Source: Saprospiraceae bacterium (lineage in GTDB: Bacteria > Bacteroidota > Bacteroidia > Chitinophagales > Saprospiraceae). From it: a stretch of 61,447 nt of DNA. The notes below the pieces were generated by a model. That model saw only the letters and a program-made list of their open reading frames with translations, had not been told where the DNA came from and searched no databases. The stretch covers positions 1 to 61,447 of the forward strand of contig JANQWK010000008.1 in assembly GCA_030729925.1 (NCBI GenBank), read 5' to 3'. Of the stretch, positions 52,978 through 61,393 are shown piece after piece; the stretch's first letter is position 1, and the number at the start of each line of letters is the position of its first letter. A program made the translations under genes and the position numbers.

Positions 52978-53817
52978 TTAATCTTCTGTCGCATAACGCC
53001 AAAATGAACAATCGTCCTCGGCGCACAACAATCCCTTTAAACGCTCGTCCGCCAAAAGATCGGTGTATTCCATCCACTTCCCCCTGACCTTTACCTTTTT
53101 CCAGACCAGGCGCACTCCGTGGCTATAATCCACATAGTCGCGCACATGCCCTACATACAAAGGCTGGATCACCTTGCCATTTAACCTGTGCCAGCCATAA
53201 ATCGCTACCCTGTTAGGGCGCGGATCGGTTGCAACCCGAGCACTCAACACCACATCCTTTTTTATCCCAGCAATCAAGCCTTTTCGTCCCTGTCGCTGCC
53301 CTTCTATGATCAGGTGATGTTGCCAGAAAGTGACCGAACTATCTCGAAAAGCATACATGGGTACTGGGTCTAACCTCACTGCTGCCTGTTCCCAAATGGC
53401 ATCTACCATTTTAGCCGTAGGCAAAAAACACCCCAGACTATCCGCCAACACCTGAGCCGCCATGGGGCTTAGCGGAACCCTCGCCCAGTTGGTTGAAGTA
53501 CCTACCGACACATAATCGGGCATTACAAAAAACGTAGCACGGATCCGTTTTCCCGTAAGGGTATCCTCTATAGCAACCTTTACGGGTACCAGCTTTTGTA
53601 AAAATGATGGAACACTTCCTGATAAAATCATATCAATTGCCAGCTCCTCTCGTATAGCCAAAGGAGCACCTGCAATTTGTTCATAAAAACTTTGTCCGGT
53701 AGTTTTTAATTGGTTATCAGATAATTTTAATTTAGGTGTCCCGCAAGAAAAGACCTTCATGGATAACAAAAAAACCAATAAGGCCTGCTGGGAAGAACAC
53801 TTGAAAAAACTTCGCAT
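52978..53817 (-). CDS. Conserved lipoprotein or secreted protein of unknown function
   Basis: A 279-aa exported protein. The signal peptide ends LSMKVFSC with Cys25 as possible lipidation site. The mature part has a strongly patterned body: RVPLSPMAAQVLADSLGCFLPTAK, MVDAIWEQA, HHLIIEGQRQGRKGLIAGIKKDVV, VAIYGWHRLNGKVIQPLYVGH and DYVDYSHGVRLV. The conserved His, Asp and Gln residues (WHRL..IQP, DYSHG) look like an enzyme site, perhaps a hydrolase. I recall similar sequences in other phyla with no assigned function. It is convergent with the VWA gene and divergent from the flavin monooxygenase. Confidence 0.6.
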   Translation of the reverse strand: MRSFFKCSSQQALLVFLLSMKVFSCGTPKLKLSDNQLKTTGQSFYEQIAGAPLAIREELAIDMILSGSVPSFLQKLVPVKVAIEDTLTGKRIRATFFVMPDYVSVGTSTNWARVPLSPMAAQVLADSLGCFLPTAKMVDAIWEQAAVRLDPVPMYAFRDSSVTFWQHHLIIEGQRQGRKGLIAGIKKDVVLSARVATDPRPNRVAIYGWHRLNGKVIQPLYVGHVRDYVDYSHGVRLVWKKVKVRGKWMEYTDLLADERLKGLLCAEDDCSFWRYATED

Positions 53818-53867
53818 AGGAGAATAAAATTGAGTTCCTTACCTTTAAAATACAATTAAGCTAAGAT

Positions 53868-55184
53868 ATGTCTATCGAACAAAAAAAAGTAGCCGTCATT
53901 GGTGCGGGTCCTTCCGGGATTACGGCTTTAAAGAATCTATTGGACAGGGGGATTACTGCGGTTGCCTTTGACCGCAATCACGACATTGGAGGGAATTGGA
54001 TCTACTCGGAGGCAGAAAGTCACTCCAGTGTTTTTGAGACCACGCACATTATCAGCTCGAGATCCCTATCGGAATACGAGGACTTTCCCTTTGACGACTT
54101 TGACCCGGGGGTAGCCGACTACCCTTCCCATGATGAGCTGCGTCGGTATTTCCAGGCCTACGGCAATAAATTTAACCTGTACCCGCATATCCGTTTTGGC
54201 ACCTTGGTGCAACATTGTGAGCGCCGAGGACCTGAGGAGTGGGTAATTACCTTTGAACAGGATGGCGCAAGGATCCAGGAAACCTTTACGGATTTGGTTG
54301 TCTGCAACGGTCACCACTGGAAGCCACGGATACCGAAATATGCTGCCGACTTTGCCGGACAATTTTTGCACAGCCATCAATTTAAAAAAGCGGAGCCTTT
54401 TCGGGGCAAGCGGGTGCTTGTCATTGGCGGGGGCAACTCAGCCTGCGATGTAGCCGTTGAAACCAGCAGGGTGAGTCAGAAAACGGCTATCAGCATGCGA
54501 AGGGGTTACAGGATAGTGCCCAAATTTGTCTTTGGAAAACCGGCGGATATCGTGGCTCAGCGCTTTGCCTGGTTGCCGGTAAGGTGGCGGAGTAAGCTCA
54601 ACGCCCTCTTGTTACGAATCCTGATTGGAAAAAATGAAGCGTATGGATTGCCCCCGGCAGATCATGCCTTTGGAGCCACCCACCCCACTATTAACAGCGA
54701 GTTGTTGTACACCATCCGGCATGGCAAAGTGCGTCCTTATCCGGATATTCAGCGCATAGAAGGGCATACGGTTTACTTTACCGATGGCCGTTCGGACGAC
54801 TACGACGTCATTATTGCCTGCACCGGATTTATATTGGCGCATCCTTTTTTCGACCCTTCCTTTTTGGATTATAGTGAAGGAAAAGTCCCCCTCTACCTCA
54901 AAATGCTGCACCCGGAGTACCGCAATTTGTACTTTGTCGGGATGTTTCAGCCCTTGGGTTGCATCTGGCCGGGTGCCGAACTGCAAGCGAGGATTATGGC
55001 GGCTGAAATCGCAGGCACTTGGAAACGCCCGGACAACATAGCCCAGCTCATTGAAAAGGAAGTAAATCAACCGCACTACAAGCAGGTCAACAGTCCGCGA
55101 CACACCATCACGGTGGATTTTCACCTTTTCCGTAAGGAACTGCTTCAAGCTTGGAAGAAATATCGCAGACCTTTAGCTGTATGA
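53868..55184 (+). CDS. Flavin-containing monooxygenase
   Basis: A 438-aa class B flavoprotein monooxygenase. It has the N-terminal FAD motif GAGPSG (12-17), the FMO signature FAGQFLHSHQFK (162-173), the NADPH-binding GGGNSACD (187-194) and the C-terminal DVIIACTGF. FMOs use NADPH and O2 to oxygenate N- or S-nucleophiles. Substrate is unknown. Its stop codon overlaps the start of the amine oxidase gene (ATGA), so the two enzymes are made together. Divergent from the lipoprotein gene. Confidence 0.9.
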   Translation: MSIEQKKVAVIGAGPSGITALKNLLDRGITAVAFDRNHDIGGNWIYSEAESHSSVFETTHIISSRSLSEYEDFPFDDFDPGVADYPSHDELRRYFQAYGNKFNLYPHIRFGTLVQHCERRGPEEWVITFEQDGARIQETFTDLVVCNGHHWKPRIPKYAADFAGQFLHSHQFKKAEPFRGKRVLVIGGGNSACDVAVETSRVSQKTAISMRRGYRIVPKFVFGKPADIVAQRFAWLPVRWRSKLNALLLRILIGKNEAYGLPPADHAFGATHPTINSELLYTIRHGKVRPYPDIQRIEGHTVYFTDGRSDDYDVIIACTGFILAHPFFDPSFLDYSEGKVPLYLKMLHPEYRNLYFVGMFQPLGCIWPGAELQARIMAAEIAGTWKRPDNIAQLIEKEVNQPHYKQVNSPRHTITVDFHLFRKELLQAWKKYRRPLAV

Positions 55185-56515
55185 AAAGAAGAACCTTCAA
55201 CCAATTGCTTCGTCAACTTGCCTTGGCGCAAATCGTATTGCCTCCGGTACTGCAGGCCTGCGGTCGTGAAGAAGAAATTTTTGTCCCTTACGATGGGCAT
55301 ATAGCCATTATTGGCGCTGGGGCTGCCGGGTTGTATGCGGCTGATCTCCTCCTGTCGAAGGGCTACTCCTGTTCGGTATATGAAGCCAGCAATCGAATTG
55401 GAGGCAGGCTGGCCAAGAACGAAAGTTTTGCCGATTTCCCGATAGACTTGGGTGCGCAATGGTTACATGGCAAAAAAAACCTGTTGGGAGATCTCATTCA
55501 GCAAACCAACACGGCGACTCAGGAGGACGACTCGGAAATATGGTTTTGGCATGGTCAGCAACTTCGAAAAAATCTTCCGAAGGATCTATTTGGGCTGTTT
55601 GAGCGAGAAAACCAGCTTCCTGATATCAGTTTTCAAGACTTTGCCACACAAAATGGGTTTGACGCATCCTATCAGTATCTCGTGGAAGCCATAGCAGGCG
55701 ACTCGGGCGCATCGGGCGACAACATATCTACCTTTTGGAAAATTAAAGAAGAAGAAAACTGGAGTTCGGGCGACCAGGATTACAAATTTGCCCGTACGTA
55801 CTTTGATCTTATCCATGACCATCTTGCTCCATCGGTACTACCGTACCTCCAGCTCGAAACCCCCATTACTAAAATTGACTACTCTGGCGAAGAAATTCAA
55901 TTAACCGCTGCCAATGGAGCGCGCTTCACTGCCGACAAAGTCATCCTGACCGTTCCCATTTCAATTTTAAAAGCAGGGATGATTCAATTCACGCCTGCCT
56001 TGTCTGAAACCCAAAGCCAGGCCTTTCAAAAAATTGGCATGGAAGCCGGGATGAAGGTTTTTCTCAAGTTTAGTCAATCGTTTTACAAAGAAAATCTCCT
56101 TGGCGGTCAGATTTGTGCAGCGTACATTGACGAGCGGGTTGGCAAAACGGGTAATGACCACGTACTACTTGCATTTCTTATGGGTCAGCAAGCTCGGGAC
56201 TTGGCTGCGCGGGGAAGTGACACGGCTATTATCCAGGCCTTACTGGGCGAGCTGGATCAAATCTACGACGGGCAGGCCAGTCGGTATTTCCAACAAGGAC
56301 TGGTTAAAAACTGGGCAGCAGAACCCTATATTCAGGGCGCTTATTCGTACAGCACCATTGGTATGGGAAATGCCCGAAAAGAAGCTGCCCGATCGGCAGG
56401 CAACAAAATTTACTTTGCAGGCGAAGCCATGAACACCAACGGTCACCATCAGACTGTTTTTGGCGCAGCCGAAACCGGCAAAACAGCGGTAGAAAAACTA
56501 TTAAAAGAAATATAA
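55181..56515 (+). CDS. Flavin monoamine oxidase family protein with Tat/lipoprotein signal
   Basis: A 444-aa FAD amine oxidase. The N-terminus MKRRTFNQLLRQLALA is a twin-arginine-type signal and runs to LQAC (Cys27), so it may be Tat-exported and lipidated with its FAD bound. The FAD motif is IIGAGAAG (43-50), followed by EASNRIGGRLAKN, the amine oxidase stretch LGAQWLHG, VILTVPISILKAG and the C-terminal IYFAGEAMNTNGHHQTVFGAAETG. It would deaminate a primary or secondary amine in the periplasm. The ATG at 55181 overlaps the FMO stop; the frame itself is open back to 55151. Confidence 0.87.
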   Translation: MKRRTFNQLLRQLALAQIVLPPVLQACGREEEIFVPYDGHIAIIGAGAAGLYAADLLLSKGYSCSVYEASNRIGGRLAKNESFADFPIDLGAQWLHGKKNLLGDLIQQTNTATQEDDSEIWFWHGQQLRKNLPKDLFGLFERENQLPDISFQDFATQNGFDASYQYLVEAIAGDSGASGDNISTFWKIKEEENWSSGDQDYKFARTYFDLIHDHLAPSVLPYLQLETPITKIDYSGEEIQLTAANGARFTADKVILTVPISILKAGMIQFTPALSETQSQAFQKIGMEAGMKVFLKFSQSFYKENLLGGQICAAYIDERVGKTGNDHVLLAFLMGQQARDLAARGSDTAIIQALLGELDQIYDGQASRYFQQGLVKNWAAEPYIQGAYSYSTIGMGNARKEAARSAGNKIYFAGEAMNTNGHHQTVFGAAETGKTAVEKLLKEI

Positions 56516-56524
56516 CCCGAAAAA

Positions 56525-57058
56525 ATGCCCGATTTTAACCTACAGGTTATTCTGGAAGACGAACGCGTCGCCCTACGACCTTTGGATGCTCAGGACTTTG
56601 ACGCGCTTTTTGCGGTAGCTGCCGACCCTGCTATTTGGGCCCAACACCCTGCCAAAGAACGGAGTGAACCCGAAGGTTTTCGGATTTTTTTCCAGCAGGC
56701 GCTGGAGGGAAAATTGGCATTTGTGATCCTTGACCGGGCAAGCGGAAACATCATAGGCAGTAGTCGGTACCATCCCTGTCCGGACACTCCCCTTGCGGTT
56801 GAGATTGGGTGGACTTTCCTCGCTACCGCTTATTGGGGCGGCGCCTACAACCAGTCTGTCAAACGCCTGATGATCGCCCATGCCTTTCAGCAATTCGAGT
56901 GGGTACTTTTTCACATCCACCGGGACAACCTGCGCTCCCGCAAAGCAGTAGAAAAAATAGGTGCCCAGCTTGTACCTTCCCTTGACGGGAAAACCATCAC
57001 GACGCGATCGGAGGAAAGCCTTGTTTATGGGATTCGAAAAGAAACGAAACCACGATAA
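56525..57058 (+). CDS. GNAT family N-acetyltransferase (RimJ/RimL-like)
   Basis: A 177-aa acetyltransferase with the GNAT fold. The N-terminus resembles RimJ/RimL types (LQVILEDERVALRPLDAQDFDALF), then IIGSSRYHPC, AVEIGWTFLATAYWGGAYNQSVKRLMIAHAF (acetyl-CoA site) and VLFHIHRDNLRSRKAVEKIGAQ. The acetyl acceptor (an amine or protein N-terminus) cannot be named. It starts 9 bp after the amine oxidase gene and is likely co-transcribed with the FMO/amine oxidase pair. Confidence 0.88.
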   Translation: MPDFNLQVILEDERVALRPLDAQDFDALFAVAADPAIWAQHPAKERSEPEGFRIFFQQALEGKLAFVILDRASGNIIGSSRYHPCPDTPLAVEIGWTFLATAYWGGAYNQSVKRLMIAHAFQQFEWVLFHIHRDNLRSRKAVEKIGAQLVPSLDGKTITTRSEESLVYGIRKETKPR

Positions 57059-57103
57059 TCATTAATCCGCCTGGCTTATGCAGGTGCCATAAATTAGAAT
57101 ATA

Positions 57104-58093
57104 ATGAAGGCTGTTTACTTAAGATTATTATTATTGCTCCTCGTTGTTGCTTCTTGTGAAAAAGAAGCAATCATTGAATTTTCGAGTGAGCGAACCTTTG
57201 GCATTAGACATGATCGCCAACTTTCTGAATATGAAGACATTGCAAATGTTTTAAACCCCGAACTCCCCAATTTTGCTTCTGTCATTAGCTTTTCTTACAG
57301 CTTGGATGGGAGCCAGAATGTAGAATATATCGCGACAGGAACTTTGATAGATGAGGAATGGATCCTTACGGCCGGACACAATTTTTATGACAAGGAAGAC
57401 CAGAATGCGCCAGCTCCTACTTCTGGAATTTCAATAAAAATTGGAAACGATCCAAATAAACCCGTTCGGATAATAAAGGTATCGGCACTGGTATTCCATC
57501 CAACCTGGTTGGCAGGTGCTCAGGATTACAAGGACGCCAATGATTTGTGTTTGGTAAAACTTGCCAGTCCGATTACAGATATCCAACCGGCTGTGCTTCA
57601 CCATAGTGGTGAAGAAGCATTGGGCTCCAAAATATGGTTTGCAGGTTTTGGAGATTATTCGGGTACGGAAGGACAGGATCCGGATCTCGACTCCAAAAAG
57701 CATGCGATGGAAAACATCCTGGACAGGATAAGGATGGATTTACAAACAGCAACAGGGGGAAAAAACTACCCCGGAGGCCTGTTGGCCTTCGATTTTGACC
57801 ATCCGGAAGGAACCATAAATTCGCTGGGCGATGGGATCATTAATGAAGATGAAAAAATACTTGGAGTGGGAACCAGTGACCCCATGGCACTTGCTTTTGA
57901 GGGCAGTACCGTTGAAGGAGACAGCGGGGGGCCCTTATTTGTCTTTCACAACGGCCAATGGGAGCTTGCCGGTGTCCTTTCCGGAGGAGCAGATAATCCC
58001 ATTGATGGATTCGAGGACAGCAGTTATGGAGACATCAGTATTTTCACCAGGGTCGCTGATGCCTATGAATGGATAGCCTCTGTGATTCCTTGA
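57104..58093 (+). CDS. Trypsin-like serine protease, lipoprotein
   Basis: A 329-aa chymotrypsin-fold protease. The lipoprotein signal ends VVASC (Cys18). The catalytic triad is visible as His92 (LTAGHNF), Asp147 (DANDLCLVKL) and Ser274 (EGDSGGPLF), with a stretch of about 60 extra residues before the Ser rich in Asp/Gly (GIINEDEKI). There is no PDZ domain, so it is not a DegP type. A surface or periplasmic role is likely. It lies 45 bp after the GNAT gene and before the AT-rich ATPase/RloB module. Confidence 0.85.
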   Translation: MKAVYLRLLLLLLVVASCEKEAIIEFSSERTFGIRHDRQLSEYEDIANVLNPELPNFASVISFSYSLDGSQNVEYIATGTLIDEEWILTAGHNFYDKEDQNAPAPTSGISIKIGNDPNKPVRIIKVSALVFHPTWLAGAQDYKDANDLCLVKLASPITDIQPAVLHHSGEEALGSKIWFAGFGDYSGTEGQDPDLDSKKHAMENILDRIRMDLQTATGGKNYPGGLLAFDFDHPEGTINSLGDGIINEDEKILGVGTSDPMALAFEGSTVEGDSGGPLFVFHNGQWELAGVLSGGADNPIDGFEDSSYGDISIFTRVADAYEWIASVIP

Positions 58094-58103
58094 TCGTACT
58101 TGT

Positions 58104-58133
58104 AAGCGCTTTTTGTCCATAAAAAAATCGCTT
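58104..58133 (+). terminator. Weak terminator-like hairpin after the protease gene
   Basis: AAGCG (58104-58108) pairs with CGCTT (58129-58133), with further T/A pairing inside, followed by TATTTTCC. The stem is imperfect and AT-rich. It separates the protease from the ATPase/RloB pair. Confidence 0.35.
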
Positions 58134-58161
58134 TATTTTCCCTTAATTGAGATTTAATCTA

Positions 58162-58169
58162 TATTTTTG
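58162..58169 (+). promoter_or_regulatory. TAnnTTTG promoter element for the ATPase/RloB operon
   Basis: TATTTTTG, identical to the element before the putative small RNA at 4109, sits 19 bp before the GTG start of the ATPase gene. A TTTT stretch rather than TTG lies at the -33 distance. Confidence 0.45.
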
Positions 58170-58188
58170 AAGAAAACAAGCAAAAAAG

Positions 58189-59490
58189 GTGATTAAATCT
58201 ATTGAAGTGCGCAATTTCAGATCTATTAAAGACAAAGTTGTGCTGGACTTTTCAAAGTCAAACAGAAAGAAAGGAAACCTGGCCAATTATCGGTCGGTTT
58301 CGAGTATTTCAATAGCCTCAACAGCTGTAATTTATGGCGCCAACGCTTCCGGAAAAAGCAATTTGCTTAAAGCATTCAAAGCGCTCACCTATCTTATTTT
58401 GCACTCGGCAAAATTCACCCCTGGAGACACTTTAGGGCCCTATGAACCTTTCAAGCTCAGTAAAAACGAGGACAAGCACCCCTGTTTCATTGAATTAGAA
58501 TTTTTCCTGGATCAGACGCGGTACATTTACACGCTTGCTTATTCCAAAGAGAGCATTGAGCAGGAAACCCTGCAATATTTTCCCAACGGCAGAGAAGCCA
58601 CGCTTTATAATCGGATCAAAGGAAGGGATATTCATTTTGGGGATTATTTCATCGGCGAAAAAAAAATAATCGAAAAGATAACCCTTCCCAACCAGCTGTT
58701 CCTTTCCAAAGCAGCCGAAAATAATGCGGAAAGTATCCTTCCTGTATTTAATTTTTTCAAAAACAACCTCAAGATATATCCTTTTTTAAATAAATATAAC
58801 GAATCGAGTTTAGAGCGTTTTTACGCAAAGCGTCTTGCAGATGAGCCTGATTCGGCTTTTGCAAAGAAACTCAACGCCTTGATATGCGCGCTTGACACAG
58901 GTATTCTCAGTATTAGTGCTAAAGAAACGGACTGGAAGGATCTTAAATTCCCAGATAATTTACCCGAAAGTCTTCGGCAAAAAATACAAGAAGATTTTAA
59001 ATATAAAATAAAAACTACTCATGAGTTTTTTGATGAGAATAATCAAAAATCCGGGCTCGTAGATTTCGATATTGAAGAAGAATCTACCGGAACAAGGAGT
59101 TTATTGTCTTTAGGAGGCATCATCATTGATGCGTTGGAGAAAGGGTTGATATTGGTAATTGATGAGTTTGAAAAAAATCTTCACCCTCTGATTACCTCTT
59201 ATCTCATCAAACTATTCCATGAGAAGCTATTCAATCCCAAGGGAGCACAACTCATTTTTGCCACGCACGATGCCACCCAATTGGACGAAGATCTTTTCAA
59301 CCGGGATCAAATCTGGTTAACACAGAAAAATGAATTTGGCGCTACAGAGTTTGTTCGATGCTCGTCCATTAATGGCCTGCGACTGCACGCCCCACTTGAC
59401 AAGTGGTATTTAACGGGAAGACTGGGAGGAACCGCTATTATTAATGATACCGATTTTGTAATGGCCTTACAAGAGGAAGGGATAGAATGA
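58189..59490 (+). CDS. AAA family ATPase (RloA/AbiLi-like, SMC/OLD-type)
   Basis: A 433-aa ABC/SMC-like ATPase of the AAA_15/AAA_21 type. It has N-terminal MIKSIEVRNFRSIKDK, Walker A GANASGKS (50-57), an ABC signature-like LLSLGG near residue 307, Walker B LILVIDEFEKNLHP and the D-loop/His switch LIFATHDATQLDED. The start is GTG; this is the only start that keeps the IKSIEVRNF opening. The next gene, RloB, overlaps by 4 nt (ATGA). Pairs of this kind are known as RloA/RloB and resemble the AbiL abortive-infection system. Its DNA is clearly AT-richer than the flanks, in keeping with horizontal transfer. Confidence 0.85.
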   Translation: MIKSIEVRNFRSIKDKVVLDFSKSNRKKGNLANYRSVSSISIASTAVIYGANASGKSNLLKAFKALTYLILHSAKFTPGDTLGPYEPFKLSKNEDKHPCFIELEFFLDQTRYIYTLAYSKESIEQETLQYFPNGREATLYNRIKGRDIHFGDYFIGEKKIIEKITLPNQLFLSKAAENNAESILPVFNFFKNNLKIYPFLNKYNESSLERFYAKRLADEPDSAFAKKLNALICALDTGILSISAKETDWKDLKFPDNLPESLRQKIQEDFKYKIKTTHEFFDENNQKSGLVDFDIEEESTGTRSLLSLGGIIIDALEKGLILVIDEFEKNLHPLITSYLIKLFHEKLFNPKGAQLIFATHDATQLDEDLFNRDQIWLTQKNEFGATEFVRCSSINGLRLHAPLDKWYLTGRLGGTAIINDTDFVMALQEEGIE

Positions 59491-60083
59491 AAACAGTTGG
59501 AAAATACATCCTTGTTATCCCAGAGGGATGGTGCGAATATAATTATGCTCAAGCCTTAAGAGCTTCGCTGGCAAAAGACAAGCAAAGAAGCATTAATGTA
59601 GAAATGCCAAAACCCAATAGTGAGAACTCACCGGTGCAGCTCCTCGAAAAAGCCTTGGTATTACTTAAAAAATCAAAACGGGAAAAAAATCCATACGATG
59701 ATATCTGGATTTTTCTCGATAACGATGGGCATCCAAATTTGTCGGAATTTTTCCAAAAATGGCGTAAAACGACCATCAAAATCTCTTACAGCAGTCTTTG
59801 TATTGAACATTGGTTCATGATACACATGGATGACAATAGGCGGTCTTACCAAAATGCAAATCAAGTTTATCAAGCTTTGAATAGCCTGTGGCAAAAAAGA
59901 TTTAATCAGCCCTACGACAAAAGAAGAATAAAGCATTTTAACATCTTAAGAGATTTCCTGCCACTTGCCATAGAACGGGCAAATAGCATCCGGCAACAGG
60001 CAGAATTCGATAAAATCCCTCTAGAGAAAAGCAACCCTGCTTTTACCGTTCAGGATTTTATATCCTACTTTCAAAATTTATAA
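59487..60083 (+). CDS. RloB family protein (TOPRIM-like)
   Basis: A 198-aa RloB-domain protein. The N-terminal acidic motif is VIPEGWCEYNY (Glu13 and Glu17), followed by IWIFLDNDGHPN with Asp78 and Asp80, and SSLCIEHWFMIH with Glu107. This acidic set resembles a TOPRIM/OLD-type metal site. RloB proteins pair with an ATPase in anti-phage systems, where they are the presumed nuclease effector. Its ATG overlaps the ATPase stop (4 nt). It ends overlapping the convergent kinase by 13 nt. The usual EG..TE motif reads EGWCE, so a Thr is missing. Confidence 0.8.
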   Translation: MKTVGKYILVIPEGWCEYNYAQALRASLAKDKQRSINVEMPKPNSENSPVQLLEKALVLLKKSKREKNPYDDIWIFLDNDGHPNLSEFFQKWRKTTIKISYSSLCIEHWFMIHMDDNRRSYQNANQVYQALNSLWQKRFNQPYDKRRIKHFNILRDFLPLAIERANSIRQQAEFDKIPLEKSNPAFTVQDFISYFQNL

Positions 60084-61132
60084 AACACCTTGCGCACTAA
60101 ACTGCGCCAATCTTTTTCTCCTTGAACAAGCAAAGAAAGCAGCTTCCATTGATTCTTGGTACGAACCAGATTTTGTTCGGGATAATCGGTTTTGTAATAT
60201 ACATCGCCATTGAGGTAGTCGGTTAGAAATCGGATGGCTTGGGTAAACAGCAGCATTTTTCCGGCATCAACAACCATGTCCTTTTCGGTCGGCGTTAGGA
60301 TTCCCTGGGTTCCTTCATGATAGCCGGCTACGAGGGCTTCAAAGATATCAGCTCGGATGCTGATTTTTGACAAATCGGGTTCGTTCTCATCTACCGGACA
60401 CACGAAAGTCCGGATCATATCTCCGACATCAAACAGGGCAGATCCGGGCATCACGGTGTCCAGATCCACCACCGCCACAGGTTCCAGGGAATGAGCATCG
60501 AGCAGCACATTGGAGATTTTGGTATCGTTGTGGGTAATGCGGGTGGGTACAGCTCCGGATTGGATCCGTTGGAACACCTCGAGAATAGGTGTTTGCAGCA
60601 GCTTGATGTCGTTCCATACATCTCTGACTCCGGGTTCCCGCCCTACCCGATCTTCCCGAATCGCGGCATCCAATTGTTCTACCCGAAAAGCCACATTGTG
60701 AAAATCCGGGAGTACGGGTTGGACCTGATCGGGAGGGAGGTCGGACAAGCGATACAGAAAATCGCCAAACCCCTTGGCCGCCGCGAAAGCATCTTTTGGC
60801 GTAGCCACTACATCCAGGGCAGTTGTCTGTTCGAGGTAATTATAACAGCGCCAAAAGCCGGAATTCACCTTAGCTGCCAATTCGCCACTCCGGGTTCGGA
60901 TGACCTGTAAATTTCTCCCTTCGGGTTGTTGCTCGGCAAGGTGTCGGGTAACTCGGTCAATGTTTTGCATCAGCACATCCGGACGAGGAAACACCCGGGT
61001 ATTCACTTCCTGCATCACATAAGCCCCGCGCTGTCCCTGCACCCAATACGTGTGGTTGATTTTACCCGAACCCAGCGGTTGGACCGTGACCGCAACATCG
61101 TCGGTATCGAACAACTGAAATAACTTCTCCAT
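60071..61132 (-). CDS. Phosphotransferase family kinase, NahK-like (N-acetylhexosamine 1-kinase type)
   Basis: A 353-aa aminoglycoside phosphotransferase-fold kinase. It has GSGKINHTYWV (nucleotide loop), the catalytic HNDTKISNVLLD with Asp and Asn, and the metal-binding VVDLDTVMPGSALFDVGDMIR. The last two stretches are close to N-acetylhexosamine 1-kinase. It probably phosphorylates an amino sugar at C1, but a related small molecule is possible. There is no neighbouring sugar-nucleotide gene. It is the last gene in the window and is convergent with RloB. Confidence 0.82.
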   Translation of the reverse strand: MEKLFQLFDTDDVAVTVQPLGSGKINHTYWVQGQRGAYVMQEVNTRVFPRPDVLMQNIDRVTRHLAEQQPEGRNLQVIRTRSGELAAKVNSGFWRCYNYLEQTTALDVVATPKDAFAAAKGFGDFLYRLSDLPPDQVQPVLPDFHNVAFRVEQLDAAIREDRVGREPGVRDVWNDIKLLQTPILEVFQRIQSGAVPTRITHNDTKISNVLLDAHSLEPVAVVDLDTVMPGSALFDVGDMIRTFVCPVDENEPDLSKISIRADIFEALVAGYHEGTQGILTPTEKDMVVDAGKMLLFTQAIRFLTDYLNGDVYYKTDYPEQNLVRTKNQWKLLSLLVQGEKDWRSLVRKVFYKF

Positions 61133-61218
61133 GGCATGGTTTTAATCAGCACAAGATAGGAAACCGGTATAAATTAAAGTAGTTGGGCTTTTTCTCACCG
61201 GGAATTTTCAAAATCTTA

Positions 61219-61273
61219 CTTTGGTAATAGTGTTATTCGGCAAATGCAATTAAACGATTCGGGTACGATGGTA
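61219..61273. repeat. Copy 1 of a 55-bp exact direct repeat
   Basis: Begins CTTTGGTAATAGTGTTATTC and ends CGGGTACGATGGTA. It is identical over all 55 bases to 61393-61447, 174 bp downstream, while the preceding base differs (A here, C there). It lies in the non-coding 315 bp upstream of the kinase gene. Confidence 0.95.
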
Positions 61274-61284
61274 GCACATGAATG

Positions 61285-61327
61285 GTTGAATTACACGAAC
61301 ATTTTTAAATACCCAATTACACGAATA
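61285..61327. repeat. Short AATTACACGAA direct repeats
   Basis: AATTACACGAA occurs twice within about 40 bp, followed by CAT and TAT respectively, in the spacer between the two 55-bp copies. Such attcgtgtaatt-type words are, in my recollection, common intergenic repeats in environmental genomes. Confidence 0.45.
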
Positions 61328-61370
61328 TGTGGTTATCCCCATCCATTTCCACCCCATTTGGGATTTCGTA

Positions 61371-61393
61371 GGGGCGTACCCTTGTGGTCGCCC
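61371..61393. repeat. GGGGCG...CGCCC hairpin element (REP-like)
   Basis: GGGCG (61372-61376) pairs with CGCCC (61389-61393), and ACC (61378-61380) with GGT (61386-61388), with one bulged T and a CTTGT loop. Together with the preceding GTA it resembles a dispersed intergenic hairpin (GTAGGGGCG...GGTCGCCC) that I recall from many environmental bacteria. Confidence 0.5.
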
